64,000 bases of DNA, from NCBI RefSeq assembly GCF_039530285.1, contig NZ_BAAAOK010000015.1, positions 434,001-498,000 of the forward strand. The letters are read 5' to 3'. The notes under the pieces are model-generated. The model had not been told where the DNA came from, did no database searches, and saw only the letters and a program-made list of their open reading frames with translations. The DNA is from Actinomadura_C alba (GTDB lineage: Bacteria; Actinomycetota; Actinomycetes; Streptosporangiales; Streptosporangiaceae). Below are positions 24,169 through 32,720 of the stretch, piece by piece. The stretch's first letter is position 1. Each line of letters begins with the position of its first letter. A program made the position numbers and the translations under genes.

Positions 24169-25413
24169 TCAGAGACGAAGCGCCGCCGCGGATCGCACGT
24201 CGGCGTCCTCGGCGGCGCAGCCGGACAGGCGGCGGATCCGCAGCATGTTGTCGTCGCTCGGGGGAGCGGTGGCGACCGCCGCGCGCCGGACGTCCTCCTC
24301 GCAGTCCCAGAGCCCTTCGGTGGCGTAGGCCTCGGAGGTGTAGGGAGCGGTCCGGGCGAGGGCGGCCAGCAGGCGCGGTCGCAGATAGGCGTATTCCGAC
24401 TCGGTCCAGGTCTTCTTCAGCAACGGGACGGCCGCGCCCGAGCGCAGCCGCCCCAGGCCCTCGATGGGGCTCGCGGCGGCACCCCAGTTCCGCTCGGTGA
24501 GGGCGGTGTCGAGATCGCCCAGCAGCGCGGGCACGTCCTGCTCGGTGCCGTGCCGGGCGAGCACGGAGATGCCCACGTCGAAGCAGCCGGACCGGCGGGC
24601 GATCCAGATCCGGGCTCGGGGCACCGCGAGCGCGCCGAGATCGCGTATCGCGTGGCACACCGCTCCGCCGTAGCGTCCGGGTTGCCCGCGCAACAGCTCC
24701 TCGGCCAGGTCGAGCAGGGCGGGGCTGCGGCGGCGCCCGAGCTCGAGGATCGCCGCGACCGCCGAGTCGCCGGAATGCCTCGCCTGCTCCAGAAGCTCGG
24801 CGTCGGACCGCCCCGAGGTGTCCGGGCGCGCCGCGCAGCGGACGCCCGGACGGCCGGCGGCCTCGTGCTCGGCCACGGCGGCGGCGATCCGGGGCTGCCG
24901 GCGTGCCCAATCACGGATGACCGGGTTGTCCGGCTCGGCGACGAGCCAGCGGAGATCGTCGTCGTTACAGCGGGCCACGGCGATCTCGTCGAGGCCGCCG
25001 GCGAGCGCCGGGTCGCCGACCGAGCTGAGCGCGTGCAGGGCGTCGTACCAGTGCGTGCCCTCCTCGGCGTATCTCCTCAGCGGCCCGGCGGCCTCGCGGC
25101 GGCTCAACCGCAGCAGATCGGCCAGAACGTCGATGGCCAGCGAGTCACGCCAGAGATCGGTGTCGGCCGGTCCGCCGGGATCGGCGAGATGATCGGCCAC
25201 GGGACCGATGGAAAGTTCCAGGTCGACGATGAGCCTGGCGTAGAAGAGGCTGCGGGACTCGACCTGGCGATCCCAGCGAGGATCACTGCGGATGCAGTCG
25301 TAGACGAACTCGCCCGCGCCCGGTCTCGCCGCCGCTCGCCGGGCGGCCCGGCCCAGGCCGCGCTGCAGTTGCCCGTGCAGCGTGTCAGCTGGTTGCATCA
25401 CGACCTTGTCCAT
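24169..25413 (-). CDS. Hypothetical alpha-helical (HEAT-like) repeat protein
   Basis: A 414-residue soluble protein built of repeated helical pairs, e.g. LLEQARHSGDSAVAAILELG, a following block starting SPALLDLAEELLRG, and VPRARIWIARRSGCFDVGISVLA. Spacing and Leu/Ala pattern suggest HEAT-type repeats, but no defined family is recognised. There is no signal peptide or membrane helix. The start may be ATG 25413 (MDKVVMQPADT) or ATG 25398. It lies in the same direction as, but 93 bases after, the ABC exporter genes and may or may not belong to their transcript. Confidence 0.6.
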   Translation of the reverse strand: MDKVVMQPADTLHGQLQRGLGRAARRAAARPGAGEFVYDCIRSDPRWDRQVESRSLFYARLIVDLELSIGPVADHLADPGGPADTDLWRDSLAIDVLADLLRLSRREAAGPLRRYAEEGTHWYDALHALSSVGDPALAGGLDEIAVARCNDDDLRWLVAEPDNPVIRDWARRQPRIAAAVAEHEAAGRPGVRCAARPDTSGRSDAELLEQARHSGDSAVAAILELGRRRSPALLDLAEELLRGQPGRYGGAVCHAIRDLGALAVPRARIWIARRSGCFDVGISVLARHGTEQDVPALLGDLDTALTERNWGAAASPIEGLGRLRSGAAVPLLKKTWTESEYAYLRPRLLAALARTAPYTSEAYATEGLWDCEEDVRRAAVATAPPSDDNMLRIRRLSGCAAEDADVRSAAALRL

Positions 25414-25506
25414 GTGTGCAGGATGCGCACTCGACAACATAACGGGCAAGCCCTTTATGGTGCGAGCTTGGGCAGGGCCAGGGAACGGAACGCCCGGAGG
25501 CCCGGC

Positions 25507-27372
25507 TCACACCCGGCGCTGCGCGATCCACGACTCGTGCAGATCCGCGTAGACGCCCGGCTCGCCGACCAGTTCGGCGTGCGGGCCGCGCTGCACGATG
25601 CGCCCCTGGTCGAACACGATCACCTCGTCGGCCGCCTCGGCCGTCGACAGGCGGTGCGCGATCGAGATGGCCGTACGACCGCGGGTCACGCCGTCGAGCG
25701 CACGCTGGATCCGCACCTCGGTGGCCGGATCCACCGCGGAGGTCGCCTCGTCCAGGACCAGCAGGTCGGGGTCGGCGATGTAGGCGCGGGCCAGCGCCAC
25801 GAGCTGCCGCTCGCCCGCCGACAGCGACTCGCCCCGCTGGCCGACCGGGGTGTGCAGGCCGCGGGGCAGCCCCTCGAGCCAGTCGGTCAGCCCGAGCTCG
25901 GTCAGGGCGAGACGGATGTCGTCGTCGCTCGCGCCGGGTCGCCCGTAGCGGATGTTGTCGGCGATGCCGGCATCGAACAGGAAGCCGTCCTGCGGCACCA
26001 TCACGATCCGCTCTCGCAGGGACGAGAAGCGCACCGTGTCGAGGGGGACATCGTCGATCAGCACCCGGCCCGAGGTCGGATCCATCAGCCGGGTCAGCAG
26101 CTTGGCGAAGGTCGTCTTCCCCGACCCGGTCTCGCCGACGACCGCGACCCGCGAGCGCGGGGCGATCTCGACGCTGACCTCGTGCAGCACGGTGGGGCCC
26201 GACCGCGCGGCCCGGTCCGCGAACGCCTTCTTCTCCGGCGCCTTCCCTCCTTCTGGGTTCGCCTCCTCGGAGTGCGCCGGGTAGGCGAACGAGACGTTCT
26301 CGAACCGCACCTCGATGGGCCCCCTCGGCAGATCGCGCCCTGCCGGTCCCGGGTCGGCGACGTCGGGAGTGGTGTCCAGCACTCCGAGCACGCGGCGCCA
26401 CCCGGCGATCGCGTTCTGCGCCTCGTTGAGCACCTCGGTGGCCACCTGCATGGGCCCGACGAACAGGGTGACGAGGAACAGGAAGGCCACCAGCCGGCCC
26501 GCGGTGAGATGCCCGCCCACGCCGAGCAGGGTGCCCGCCACCACCACGCCGGCGGTGGCGACCGCGGCGACCAGCTCGCTCACGGGAAAGGTCAGCGCGA
26601 CCAGGCCCTGCGCCCGGACCTGTGCCCGCTGGTGCAGGCCGACGGACTCGTCGACCCGCTGGGCGGTGCGCCCCTCGGCGGCGTACGCCCGGATCACCGA
26701 CGCGCCGACGACCGACTCGCTGACCGCCGACAGCAGGTCGCCGACCCGTTCCCGCACCGTGGTGTACGCCCGGGAGACCAGGCGCTGGAAGTGGCGCAGC
26801 GCGAGCGCCAGCGGCAGGAACGACACCCACACCAGCAGGGTGAGCTGCCACGAATAGACGGCCATCAGCACACTCGCCACGACGAGCTGGCCCAGCGACA
26901 CGATGATCATCAGTCCGCCCCACTGCATGAACTGACTGATCTGGTCGACGTCGCCGGTCACGCGCGAGACCAGCGCGCCGCGCCGCTCGCCGCTCTGAGT
27001 GAGCATCGACAGGTCGTGGACATGCCGGAAGGCCCGCACGCGCAGTGCGGCGAGGCCCGTCTCGGTCGTCCTGTACAACCGGACGTTCATTGCGTACGCG
27101 CACAGCGCCGTCACCAGGACCGCCACCGCGCACACCAGCACGGCCGTGCGGATGAAGGCGATGTCCGGCTCGCCCCCGTGCGCGGTCACCGGGCGCAGCC
27201 CCTCGTCCAGTGTCTGCTGTACGGCGACCGGCACCACGATCCGGCCGATCGTGGCGACCAGGGCGAGGGCCAGTGTGCCGGCGAGCCCGGCGCGGAACTC
27301 CGGGCTGAGCCGCAGTCCCCGGCGCAGAGTGCTGAGCGCTCCCTCTCGCTGGGCGACGTCGTTCAGGCTCAC
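25507..27372 (-). CDS. ABC exporter half-transporter, catalytic subunit
   Basis: A 621-residue type IV ABC exporter: six membrane helices in residues about 25-320 followed by a nucleotide-binding domain. The NBD has Walker A GETGSGKTTFAKLL, signature LSAGERQLVALARA, Walker B with catalytic Glu (LLVLDEATSAVD) and switch His (AISIAHRLST), all intact. An unusual 30-residue Glu/Lys-rich insertion (SEEANPEGGKAPEKK) sits just before the Walker A strand. ATG 27372 overlaps the stop of the partner gene, so the two form a heterodimer. Substrate is unknown; related pairs export drugs, lipids or peptides. Confidence 0.93.
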   Translation of the reverse strand: MSLNDVAQREGALSTLRRGLRLSPEFRAGLAGTLALALVATIGRIVVPVAVQQTLDEGLRPVTAHGGEPDIAFIRTAVLVCAVAVLVTALCAYAMNVRLYRTTETGLAALRVRAFRHVHDLSMLTQSGERRGALVSRVTGDVDQISQFMQWGGLMIIVSLGQLVVASVLMAVYSWQLTLLVWVSFLPLALALRHFQRLVSRAYTTVRERVGDLLSAVSESVVGASVIRAYAAEGRTAQRVDESVGLHQRAQVRAQGLVALTFPVSELVAAVATAGVVVAGTLLGVGGHLTAGRLVAFLFLVTLFVGPMQVATEVLNEAQNAIAGWRRVLGVLDTTPDVADPGPAGRDLPRGPIEVRFENVSFAYPAHSEEANPEGGKAPEKKAFADRAARSGPTVLHEVSVEIAPRSRVAVVGETGSGKTTFAKLLTRLMDPTSGRVLIDDVPLDTVRFSSLRERIVMVPQDGFLFDAGIADNIRYGRPGASDDDIRLALTELGLTDWLEGLPRGLHTPVGQRGESLSAGERQLVALARAYIADPDLLVLDEATSAVDPATEVRIQRALDGVTRGRTAISIAHRLSTAEAADEVIVFDQGRIVQRGPHAELVGEPGVYADLHESWIAQRRV

Positions 27373-29270
27373 GCCAGTGCCTCCTCGTCCTCCGCGGCGG
27401 CCTGCTCCGCGGCTCGTCTCTCCTCGTCCGCGCGCTCGTACGCGTTGACCAGATTGCGGTAGCCGGTAGAGCGGGCCAGCAGCTCGGCGTGGCCGCCTTG
27501 GTCGGCGACCCGGCCGTGTTCGAGGTAGACGATCTCGTCGGCCAGCGAGATGGTCGCCTTGCGGTAGGCCACCACGACGACGGTCGCGGCGGTCTCGCGC
27601 AGGCCCCGCAGAATGCGGGTCTCGACCTGTGGGTCGACGCTGGAGGTCGCGTCGTCCAGTACCAGGAGCCTGGGCCGGCGCACCATCGCCCGGGCGAGGG
27701 CGAGCCGCTGCCGCTGGCCGCCCGACAGCGTCGCGCCGCGTTCGCCGACGCGGGTGTTCAACCCGCTGGGCAGCGCCGCGACGAACCCGTCGGCCTGGGC
27801 GACGCGCAGCGCCTCCCAGACCGCCTCGTCCGGCACCTCCAGGCCCAGCGTCACGTTGCCGCGCACTGTGTCGTCGAACAGGAACGCCTGCTGCGGGACG
27901 AGGGCGGCGGTCGCCGCGAGACCGCCCTGCCGCAGGTCGCGCACGTCCACGCCGTCGAGCAGCACCGTGCCGGCGGCCGGGTCGACCAGCCGTACGAGCA
28001 GGCCGGTCAGCGTCGACTTGCCGGATCCGGTGGGCCCGACCACGGCGACCGTGCCGCCCGCCGGGACGGTGAAGGACACATCGCGCAGCACCGGCCCGCC
28101 GCCGTCATCACCGGCGTCGTCTCCGCCGCCGCGCCCCTTGCCGCGTGCGCCGTCACGCGTGCCGTCTTCGTCTGGGTGATCGCGACTTGGGGCGTCGTAG
28201 CCGAAGCGCACCTCGCGGACCTCCAGCGAGGCGGCGGTGTCGCCGTCCAAGGTCCGCGTGCCGTGCGGCAGCGAGCCGGTCGCGTCCAGCACACCGCGCA
28301 CCCGCTCCCAGCCGACGACGCTGCGCGGAACCTCGGCGAGAACCCAGCCGAGTGCCCGGATCGGCCAGGCGAGAAGAGTGAACAGGTAGGCGACGTGCAC
28401 CAGGTCGCCCGCGTGGATCGCGCCGTGCTCGAGCCGGATCGAGCCGATGAGCAGCACGGCGAGCACGCCGAGGTTGGGCATGGCCTCGAGCAGGGGGTCG
28501 AACAGCCCCCTCACCCGGCCGACGGCCACGTTGGCGTCGCGGAGCCTCTCGGCCCGGGCCGCGAAGCGCTCGGTCTCGATCTGCTCCCGGCCGAGCGTCT
28601 TGATGACCAGCCCGCCCTCGAAGCTCTCGTGCGCCACCTCGCTGACCTCGGCCCGCAATTGCTGTGCCCGCGCGGCGATGGGGGACAGCCGCCGCTGGTA
28701 GACGACGTTGAGCAGCGCGATCGCGGGGAAGACCAGGAAGCCGACGATGGCGATCACCACGTCGGCGAGCAGGATGGAGGCCGCGGCGATCACGAGCATG
28801 AAGAGCACGCCCACGGCCATCGGCAGCGGTGCGATGGGCGCCCAGACGGCCTCGACGTCGGCGTTGGCGTTGGACAACAGCTGGCCGGTGGGGTGCCGGT
28901 GGTGCCAGGCCAGCGGCAGGCGCAGGTACTGCCGGGTGACCGCGCGGCGGTACGTCGCCTGGAGGCGGTACTGCATGAGGCCCGCGAAGAACCGGCGGCC
29001 GGCGACCCCCAGGGCCTTCAGGAACGCCACTCCGGTGATGGCGAGCGCGCCCGCGGTGAGCGCGCCGGCCGTGGTCCGGCCGTCGCGGAACGCGGGCAGC
29101 ACGATCTCGTCGGTGGCCCAGCCGAGCACCCATGCGGTCGCCACCGTCATGGCCGCGTAGAGCGCGCTGGCGATGACCGACAGTGTGAAGATCCGGGGCT
29201 CCGCCCGGATCGCGACGGCGAGCACCCGTAGCCCTTCCCGCAAAATATTGCGGTCTGCCGCCTTCTGCAC
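27369..29270 (-). CDS. ABC exporter half-transporter, degenerate-site subunit
   Basis: A 633-residue partner of the following gene: six membrane helices (about 30-310), then an NBD with Walker A GPTGSGKSTLTGLL and signature LSGGQRQRLALARA. The catalytic Glu after Walker B is Asp (LLVLDDATSSVD) and the switch His is replaced (VVVAYRKATIS), the hallmark of the non-catalytic site in heterodimeric exporters such as TM287/288 or BmrCD. A Gly/Asp-rich insertion (about residues 368-395) precedes Walker A. GTG 29270 is chosen because GGAGG lies six bases upstream; the reading frame stays open much further but without coding character. Confidence 0.92.
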   Translation of the reverse strand: MQKAADRNILREGLRVLAVAIRAEPRIFTLSVIASALYAAMTVATAWVLGWATDEIVLPAFRDGRTTAGALTAGALAITGVAFLKALGVAGRRFFAGLMQYRLQATYRRAVTRQYLRLPLAWHHRHPTGQLLSNANADVEAVWAPIAPLPMAVGVLFMLVIAAASILLADVVIAIVGFLVFPAIALLNVVYQRRLSPIAARAQQLRAEVSEVAHESFEGGLVIKTLGREQIETERFAARAERLRDANVAVGRVRGLFDPLLEAMPNLGVLAVLLIGSIRLEHGAIHAGDLVHVAYLFTLLAWPIRALGWVLAEVPRSVVGWERVRGVLDATGSLPHGTRTLDGDTAASLEVREVRFGYDAPSRDHPDEDGTRDGARGKGRGGGDDAGDDGGGPVLRDVSFTVPAGGTVAVVGPTGSGKSTLTGLLVRLVDPAAGTVLLDGVDVRDLRQGGLAATAALVPQQAFLFDDTVRGNVTLGLEVPDEAVWEALRVAQADGFVAALPSGLNTRVGERGATLSGGQRQRLALARAMVRRPRLLVLDDATSSVDPQVETRILRGLRETAATVVVVAYRKATISLADEIVYLEHGRVADQGGHAELLARSTGYRNLVNAYERADEERRAAEQAAAEDEEALA

Positions 29271-29389
29271 GAGGTTCCTCCGAACGATGGAAGCTTGAGA
29301 CTGCTCATGCCTACCATCCGGAGACGTCCGCTTATTCCCGCCATGATGCGGTCTGTGGCCCACCCACGCACCAGCAGGGCCTGAGGGCT

Positions 29390-29395
29390 TAGCAT
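29390..29395 (+). promoter_or_regulatory. Candidate -10 box, leaderless TIGR03085-type gene
   Basis: TAGCAT followed by seven bases and GTG 29403. Confidence 0.5.
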
Positions 29396-29402
29396 CTCGG
29401 GC

Positions 29403-30074
29403 GTGAGCGCCTCCTCGAATCCGGCGTCCGGGCCGTCGCCGGCGCCCGGCCTGGCGCGGGCGGAGCGGCTGGCCCTCTGCGACCTGATGGCGCGGCTGGG
29501 CCCGGACGCGCCCACCGGATGCGCGGGCTGGACGACGGCCGATCTGGCCGCCCATCTCGTCATCCGTGAATACCGGCCGGACGCTGGGCCGGGGATCCTG
29601 TTCCGCCCACTGAGCGGCTACACCGAACGCGTCCGTCTCGCGGTTAAGGACTCGACCCCATTCCCACAGATGCTTGACCGGATCCGGGAGGGGCCGCCGA
29701 AAGCCTCGCTCTGGCGCCTGCCAGGGATGGACAAAGCGGGCAACTCCGTTGAGTACTTCGTGCACCACGAGGACGTCCGGCGCGCCCAACCGGACTGGCG
29801 GCCGCGCTCCCTTCCCCCGGACGCCGAGGAACGGCTGTGGCGACGGTTGAAAATGGCACGATTTGTTCTGCGTAAAGTGCAGGTCGAGGTCACCTTGGTA
29901 CGGCCTGACGGCAAGACGATACGAGTCAGCAAGGGCGCCGGGCAGGCTCGGGTGCACGGCCCGGTCGGCGAGCTGATGCTCTGGGCACTGGGGCGGGGCG
30001 AAGTCGCCCAAGTGCGCTTCACCGGTGCGGCCGACGCCGTGCGGGCTCTAGCGGACGCGCGCTGGAGCCTTTGA
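29403..30074 (+). CDS. TIGR03085-type mycothiol maleylpyruvate isomerase-like protein
   Basis: A 223-residue protein of the DinB-like fold used by mycothiol-dependent enzymes. Features include LCDLMARLGPDAPTGCAGWTT, DLAAHLVIREYRPDAG with the first metal-binding His, and EYFVHHEDVRRAQPDW with the second His cluster. It matches the TIGR03085 group of metal-binding actinobacterial proteins; the reaction is unknown. GTG 29403 is preceded by TAGCAT at seven bases and no ribosome site. It diverges from the ABC exporter operon. Confidence 0.87.
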   Translation: MSASSNPASGPSPAPGLARAERLALCDLMARLGPDAPTGCAGWTTADLAAHLVIREYRPDAGPGILFRPLSGYTERVRLAVKDSTPFPQMLDRIREGPPKASLWRLPGMDKAGNSVEYFVHHEDVRRAQPDWRPRSLPPDAEERLWRRLKMARFVLRKVQVEVTLVRPDGKTIRVSKGAGQARVHGPVGELMLWALGRGEVAQVRFTGAADAVRALADARWSL

Positions 30075-30352
30075 CGCGAACCCTGCCCCCGCTTGGCCGC
30101 AACGCGGCTCGCGCGGCTCGCGGGGGACGGTCCTCGGTGAAGCGCGCATCGGTGCTCGGCCGCCCGACTCGGAGCCCTTCCCGTGGCCCGTCTCTACGGG
30201 ACCGCCGCTCGCCGATACGTCGCCTATTGTCAAGGTTAGAGCGCCGGTTTCCGGTCGGGGAATCGCGTTCTTCTGTTTCCCCGCTTAAGGCGCAAGCGAT
30301 GATACGGTGGTGCCGTCGGTTGCAGTCGTGGTTCTCGATCGTTTGACTCAGG

Positions 30353-30388
30353 CGCCCGCGGACTGATGGCAGCGGGCGTTTTGGTTTT
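30353..30388 (+). terminator. Intrinsic terminator upstream of the cold-shock gene
   Basis: CGCCCGC (30353-30359) pairs with GCGGGCG (30372-30378) around a 12-base loop, followed by TTTTGGTTTT. It lies inside the 407-base stretch between the TIGR03085-type gene and the cold-shock gene, about 280 bases after the former. It may end that transcript, a small RNA, or attenuate the cold-shock leader. Nothing else coding was recognised in the stretch. Confidence 0.65.
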
Positions 30389-30481
30389 CCAGGGGCCGTA
30401 CCCGGAAGACGAGAACGTTGCGCAGTGACCGCACTGGGCTCACGAGGTGTGCGCCCAAAGTTTTGCCGCAAGGAGAAAGAC

Positions 30482-30688
30482 ATGGCCCAGCAGGGCACCG
30501 TGAAGTGGTTCAACGCTGAGAAGGGCTTCGGCTTCATCGCTGTCGACGGCGGTGGTCCGGACGTCTTCGTGCACTACTCGGCGATTCAGTCCTCCGGTTA
30601 CCGGACTCTCGACGAGAACCAGCGTGTCGAGTTCGAGGTCACACAGGGTAACCGGGGTCCGCAGGCCGACCAGGTCCGCCCCCTGTAA
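30482..30688 (+). CDS. Cold-shock protein (CspA family)
   Basis: A 68-residue single-stranded nucleic-acid chaperone with the RNP1 motif KGFGFIAVD and RNP2 motif DVFVHYSAI on an OB fold. The sequence starts MAQQGTVKWFNAEKGFGF, as in actinobacterial CspA/ScoF proteins. AAGGAG lies six bases before ATG 30482. A leader of up to 90 bases separates it from the terminator upstream, so it probably has its own promoter in that interval. A hairpin at 30710-30735 ends it. Confidence 0.95.
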   Translation: MAQQGTVKWFNAEKGFGFIAVDGGGPDVFVHYSAIQSSGYRTLDENQRVEFEVTQGNRGPQADQVRPL

Positions 30689-30709
30689 GTCTCCAGTCGT
30701 CGAAAACGG

Positions 30710-30735
30710 GGCCCGTACCGATCATGGTGCGGGCC
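30710..30735 (+). terminator. Terminator after the cold-shock gene
   Basis: GGCCCGTACC and GGTGCGGGCC form a 10-pair stem (one G-U) with a six-base loop, 22 bases after the stop, followed by TCGATTTCG. Confidence 0.65.
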
Positions 30736-30833
30736 TCGATTTCGTGCGGCGAGGCGTCTTCTCCTGCCCTGTTCGGTGTCATCGGCCGGTCTCCGGCGAT
30801 GCGATGCGGGGCCGGCCGGGTCGAGGCGGCAGA

Positions 30834-31217
30834 ATGGACCGCATGTCCGTACGCTCGTCCGACCTGGACCCCAAGATCGCCGATCGGCTGAAGCGCACCG
30901 CCGACGGTCTCGTTCCCGCCATCGCCCAGCAGTACGACACCGGTGAGGTGCTCATGCTCGGCTGGATGGACGACGAGGCGCTCCATCGCACGCTGACCAC
31001 CGGCCGCTGCACGTACTGGTCCCGCAGCCGCCAGGAGTACTGGGTCAAGGGCGACTCGTCGGGTCACCAGCAGTGGGTGAAGTCGGTGGCGCTCGACTGC
31101 GACGGCGACGCCATCCTGGTCAAGGTCGACCAGGTCGGTGCCGCCTGTCACACCGGCGACCGCACCTGCTGGGACGCCGACGTGCTCGATCCCGTCGTCG
31201 GCACCCGGCCGGAATGA
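30834..31217 (+). CDS. hisI: Phosphoribosyl-AMP cyclohydrolase
   Basis: Opens the adenine ring of PR-AMP in the third step of histidine synthesis. The 127-residue monofunctional zinc enzyme contains LMLGWMDDEALHRTL, CTYWSRSRQEYWVKGDSSGH and the metal-site segment LDCDGDAILVKVDQ, then GAACHTGDRTCW; the conserved cysteines are present. No HisE domain is fused. Start ATG 30834 has GAGG seven bases upstream; ATG 30843 is equally compatible with the family. It is separated from the other his genes by about 10 kb. Confidence 0.94.
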   Translation: MDRMSVRSSDLDPKIADRLKRTADGLVPAIAQQYDTGEVLMLGWMDDEALHRTLTTGRCTYWSRSRQEYWVKGDSSGHQQWVKSVALDCDGDAILVKVDQVGAACHTGDRTCWDADVLDPVVGTRPE

Positions 31218-31227
31218 CCAGGTCGTC

Positions 31228-31890
31228 GTGAGCCCCCGCCGGGAGTTCGCCACCGCGGCCCTGATGTGCGCCGTGGGGGCCGGCTCGGCCGTCGTCGCCG
31301 GTGGCCGCTCATGGGCGACCGTCCGGGCCACGGACACGATCACCCCTCTCTCGCAGCACGTGACGGGGCGCGAGCTCACGGCCGTCGCCCTGGCGCTGGG
31401 CTGGGCGGGACTCGCCGGGCTGGCCGCGCTGTTCGCCACGCGCGGCAGGGTCCGCGCCGCGGTCGGCTGCCTGCTGGCGCTGTTCGGCGCCGGCATCGGC
31501 TACGCCTCCGCGACGGCCGTGCGCGATACGAACGTGCTGCGCGTCGCGGCGGAGAAGAGCCCGATGCTGCGGCTGGACGGTGACGCCGTCGTGCAACCGG
31601 CCGCCTGGTGGATCGTGTCCCTGGCGGGCGGCCTGCTGCTCGCCGCGGCCGGTGTGATCATCCTGCTCCGGGGTGCCCGCTGGCCCGGCATGTCCGCGCG
31701 CTACGAGACCGCCGGCACCGGCGGGGCGCGCGAGGGGACGCCGCCCGGCCCGCCGCGCGCGGGAGCGACCACGCGGCCGCAGGACGGTGACGCCTCGACC
31801 CTCTGGAAGTCCCTGGATCGCGGAGAGGACCCCACGCTCACCCCAGCGGACCGGGATGATGGAGGCGCGCGGGAGAAGGAGGAGCATTGA
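31228..31890 (+). CDS. Trp biosynthesis-associated membrane protein (TIGR02234 type)
   Basis: A 220-residue membrane protein with four helices, beginning REFATAALMCAVGAGSAVVA, then ELTAVALALGWAGLAGLAALF, a third near VGCLLALFGAGIG and a fourth in WWIVSLAGGLLLAAAGVIILL; the tail of about 60 residues is polar. This is the actinobacterial family always found with trp genes; its role is unknown. GTG 31228 lies ten bases after the hisI stop. In streptomycetes trpE sits between hisI and this gene; here it does not. Confidence 0.85.
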   Translation: MSPRREFATAALMCAVGAGSAVVAGGRSWATVRATDTITPLSQHVTGRELTAVALALGWAGLAGLAALFATRGRVRAAVGCLLALFGAGIGYASATAVRDTNVLRVAAEKSPMLRLDGDAVVQPAAWWIVSLAGGLLLAAAGVIILLRGARWPGMSARYETAGTGGAREGTPPGPPRAGATTRPQDGDASTLWKSLDRGEDPTLTPADRDDGGAREKEEH

Positions 31891-31931
31891 TGTCCGGCGG
31901 GAACCCCACGCCCCCAAAGGGCTAGGGCACG

Positions 31932-32591
31932 GTGGTCGATGAGGACGGGCGCGTGCTGGTGGTCGAGCACGATCCCGGCGTCGCCGAACTGGAACGGCTG
32001 TATCTGACCCGGGAGGGCTTCGTCGTCGACGTCGAGCCCGAGCCCGCGGACGCCCCCGCGGCCGCGGCCCGGATCCGGCCCGACATCGTGGTGCTCGACG
32101 TGTCCGCACCGGGCGTACGGCCGGCGGAGCTCTACCGCCGGGTGGCCGAGGCGGCCCATCCGGCTCCGATCATCTGCGTGCACTCGCCCGACACCGACCA
32201 GGGCGAGCTCGGCGAGTACCGGGTGAGCCGGCCCTTCGGCCCTCGGCTCCTGGTGGCCGCCGTGGCCGACGCGCTGCGCCGGCGTGACGCCGGCGACGGT
32301 GCCGACGTGCTGCGCATGGGAGCGGTCACGCTCGACCCGCAGACCCGTTCCGTGAGCGTACCGGGCGGCCCCGCGGCGCTGACCGCCACCGAGTTCGACC
32401 TGCTCGCCTTCTTCATGGCCAACCCGGGCCGGGTCTTCACCCGGGAACAACTGCTCGACGCGGCGTGGGCGCCCGGCGCCAGCGCGGGCACCCGCACGGT
32501 CGACGTCCACATCGCCCAACTGCGCGCCAAGCTCGGCGCGGCCAGCCCCATCCGCACGGTGCGGGGCGTCGGCTACGCCGCCGACCTGTGA
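31932..32591 (+). CDS. OmpR/PhoB-family response regulator with atypical receiver
   Basis: A 219-residue regulator: receiver domain 1-118 and winged-helix DNA-binding domain about 125-219 (TATEFDLLAFFMANPGRVFTREQLL and RTVDVHIAQLRAKLG). The phospho-acceptor Asp56 is present (IVVLDVSAPG). The acidic pocket reads VVEHDPG, and the near-invariant Lys before Pro-Phe is Arg100 (VSRPFGP), so phosphorylation may be weak or absent. No histidine kinase gene is nearby. GTG 31932 follows AAAGGG by about ten bases. It is embedded among trp genes but a role in their control is untested. Confidence 0.88.
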   Translation: MVDEDGRVLVVEHDPGVAELERLYLTREGFVVDVEPEPADAPAAAARIRPDIVVLDVSAPGVRPAELYRRVAEAAHPAPIICVHSPDTDQGELGEYRVSRPFGPRLLVAAVADALRRRDAGDGADVLRMGAVTLDPQTRSVSVPGGPAALTATEFDLLAFFMANPGRVFTREQLLDAAWAPGASAGTRTVDVHIAQLRAKLGAASPIRTVRGVGYAADL

Positions 32592-32708
32592 GATCCGCCG
32601 AACCCGGAAGGGTGGGGCGGCCGGGCGCGGCGGGCGCGATGGGCGATGGGCGGTGGGGACAGGGGCGGACGAGCGCGGTCCCGGCATGCCCGGCGACGCC
32701 ATGGAACG

Positions 32709-32714
32709 TAGGCT
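32709..32714 (+). promoter_or_regulatory. Candidate -10 box, leaderless DUF2752 gene
   Basis: TAGGCT ending six bases before GTG 32721. Confidence 0.5.
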
Positions 32715-32720
32715 GGGCGG

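Noticed and set aside
24088..27462. An open frame of 1124 codons on the plus strand across the helical-repeat and ABC genes
   Set aside because: It is a complement shadow; it shows no motif, and the minus-strand ABC gene has all ATPase motifs.
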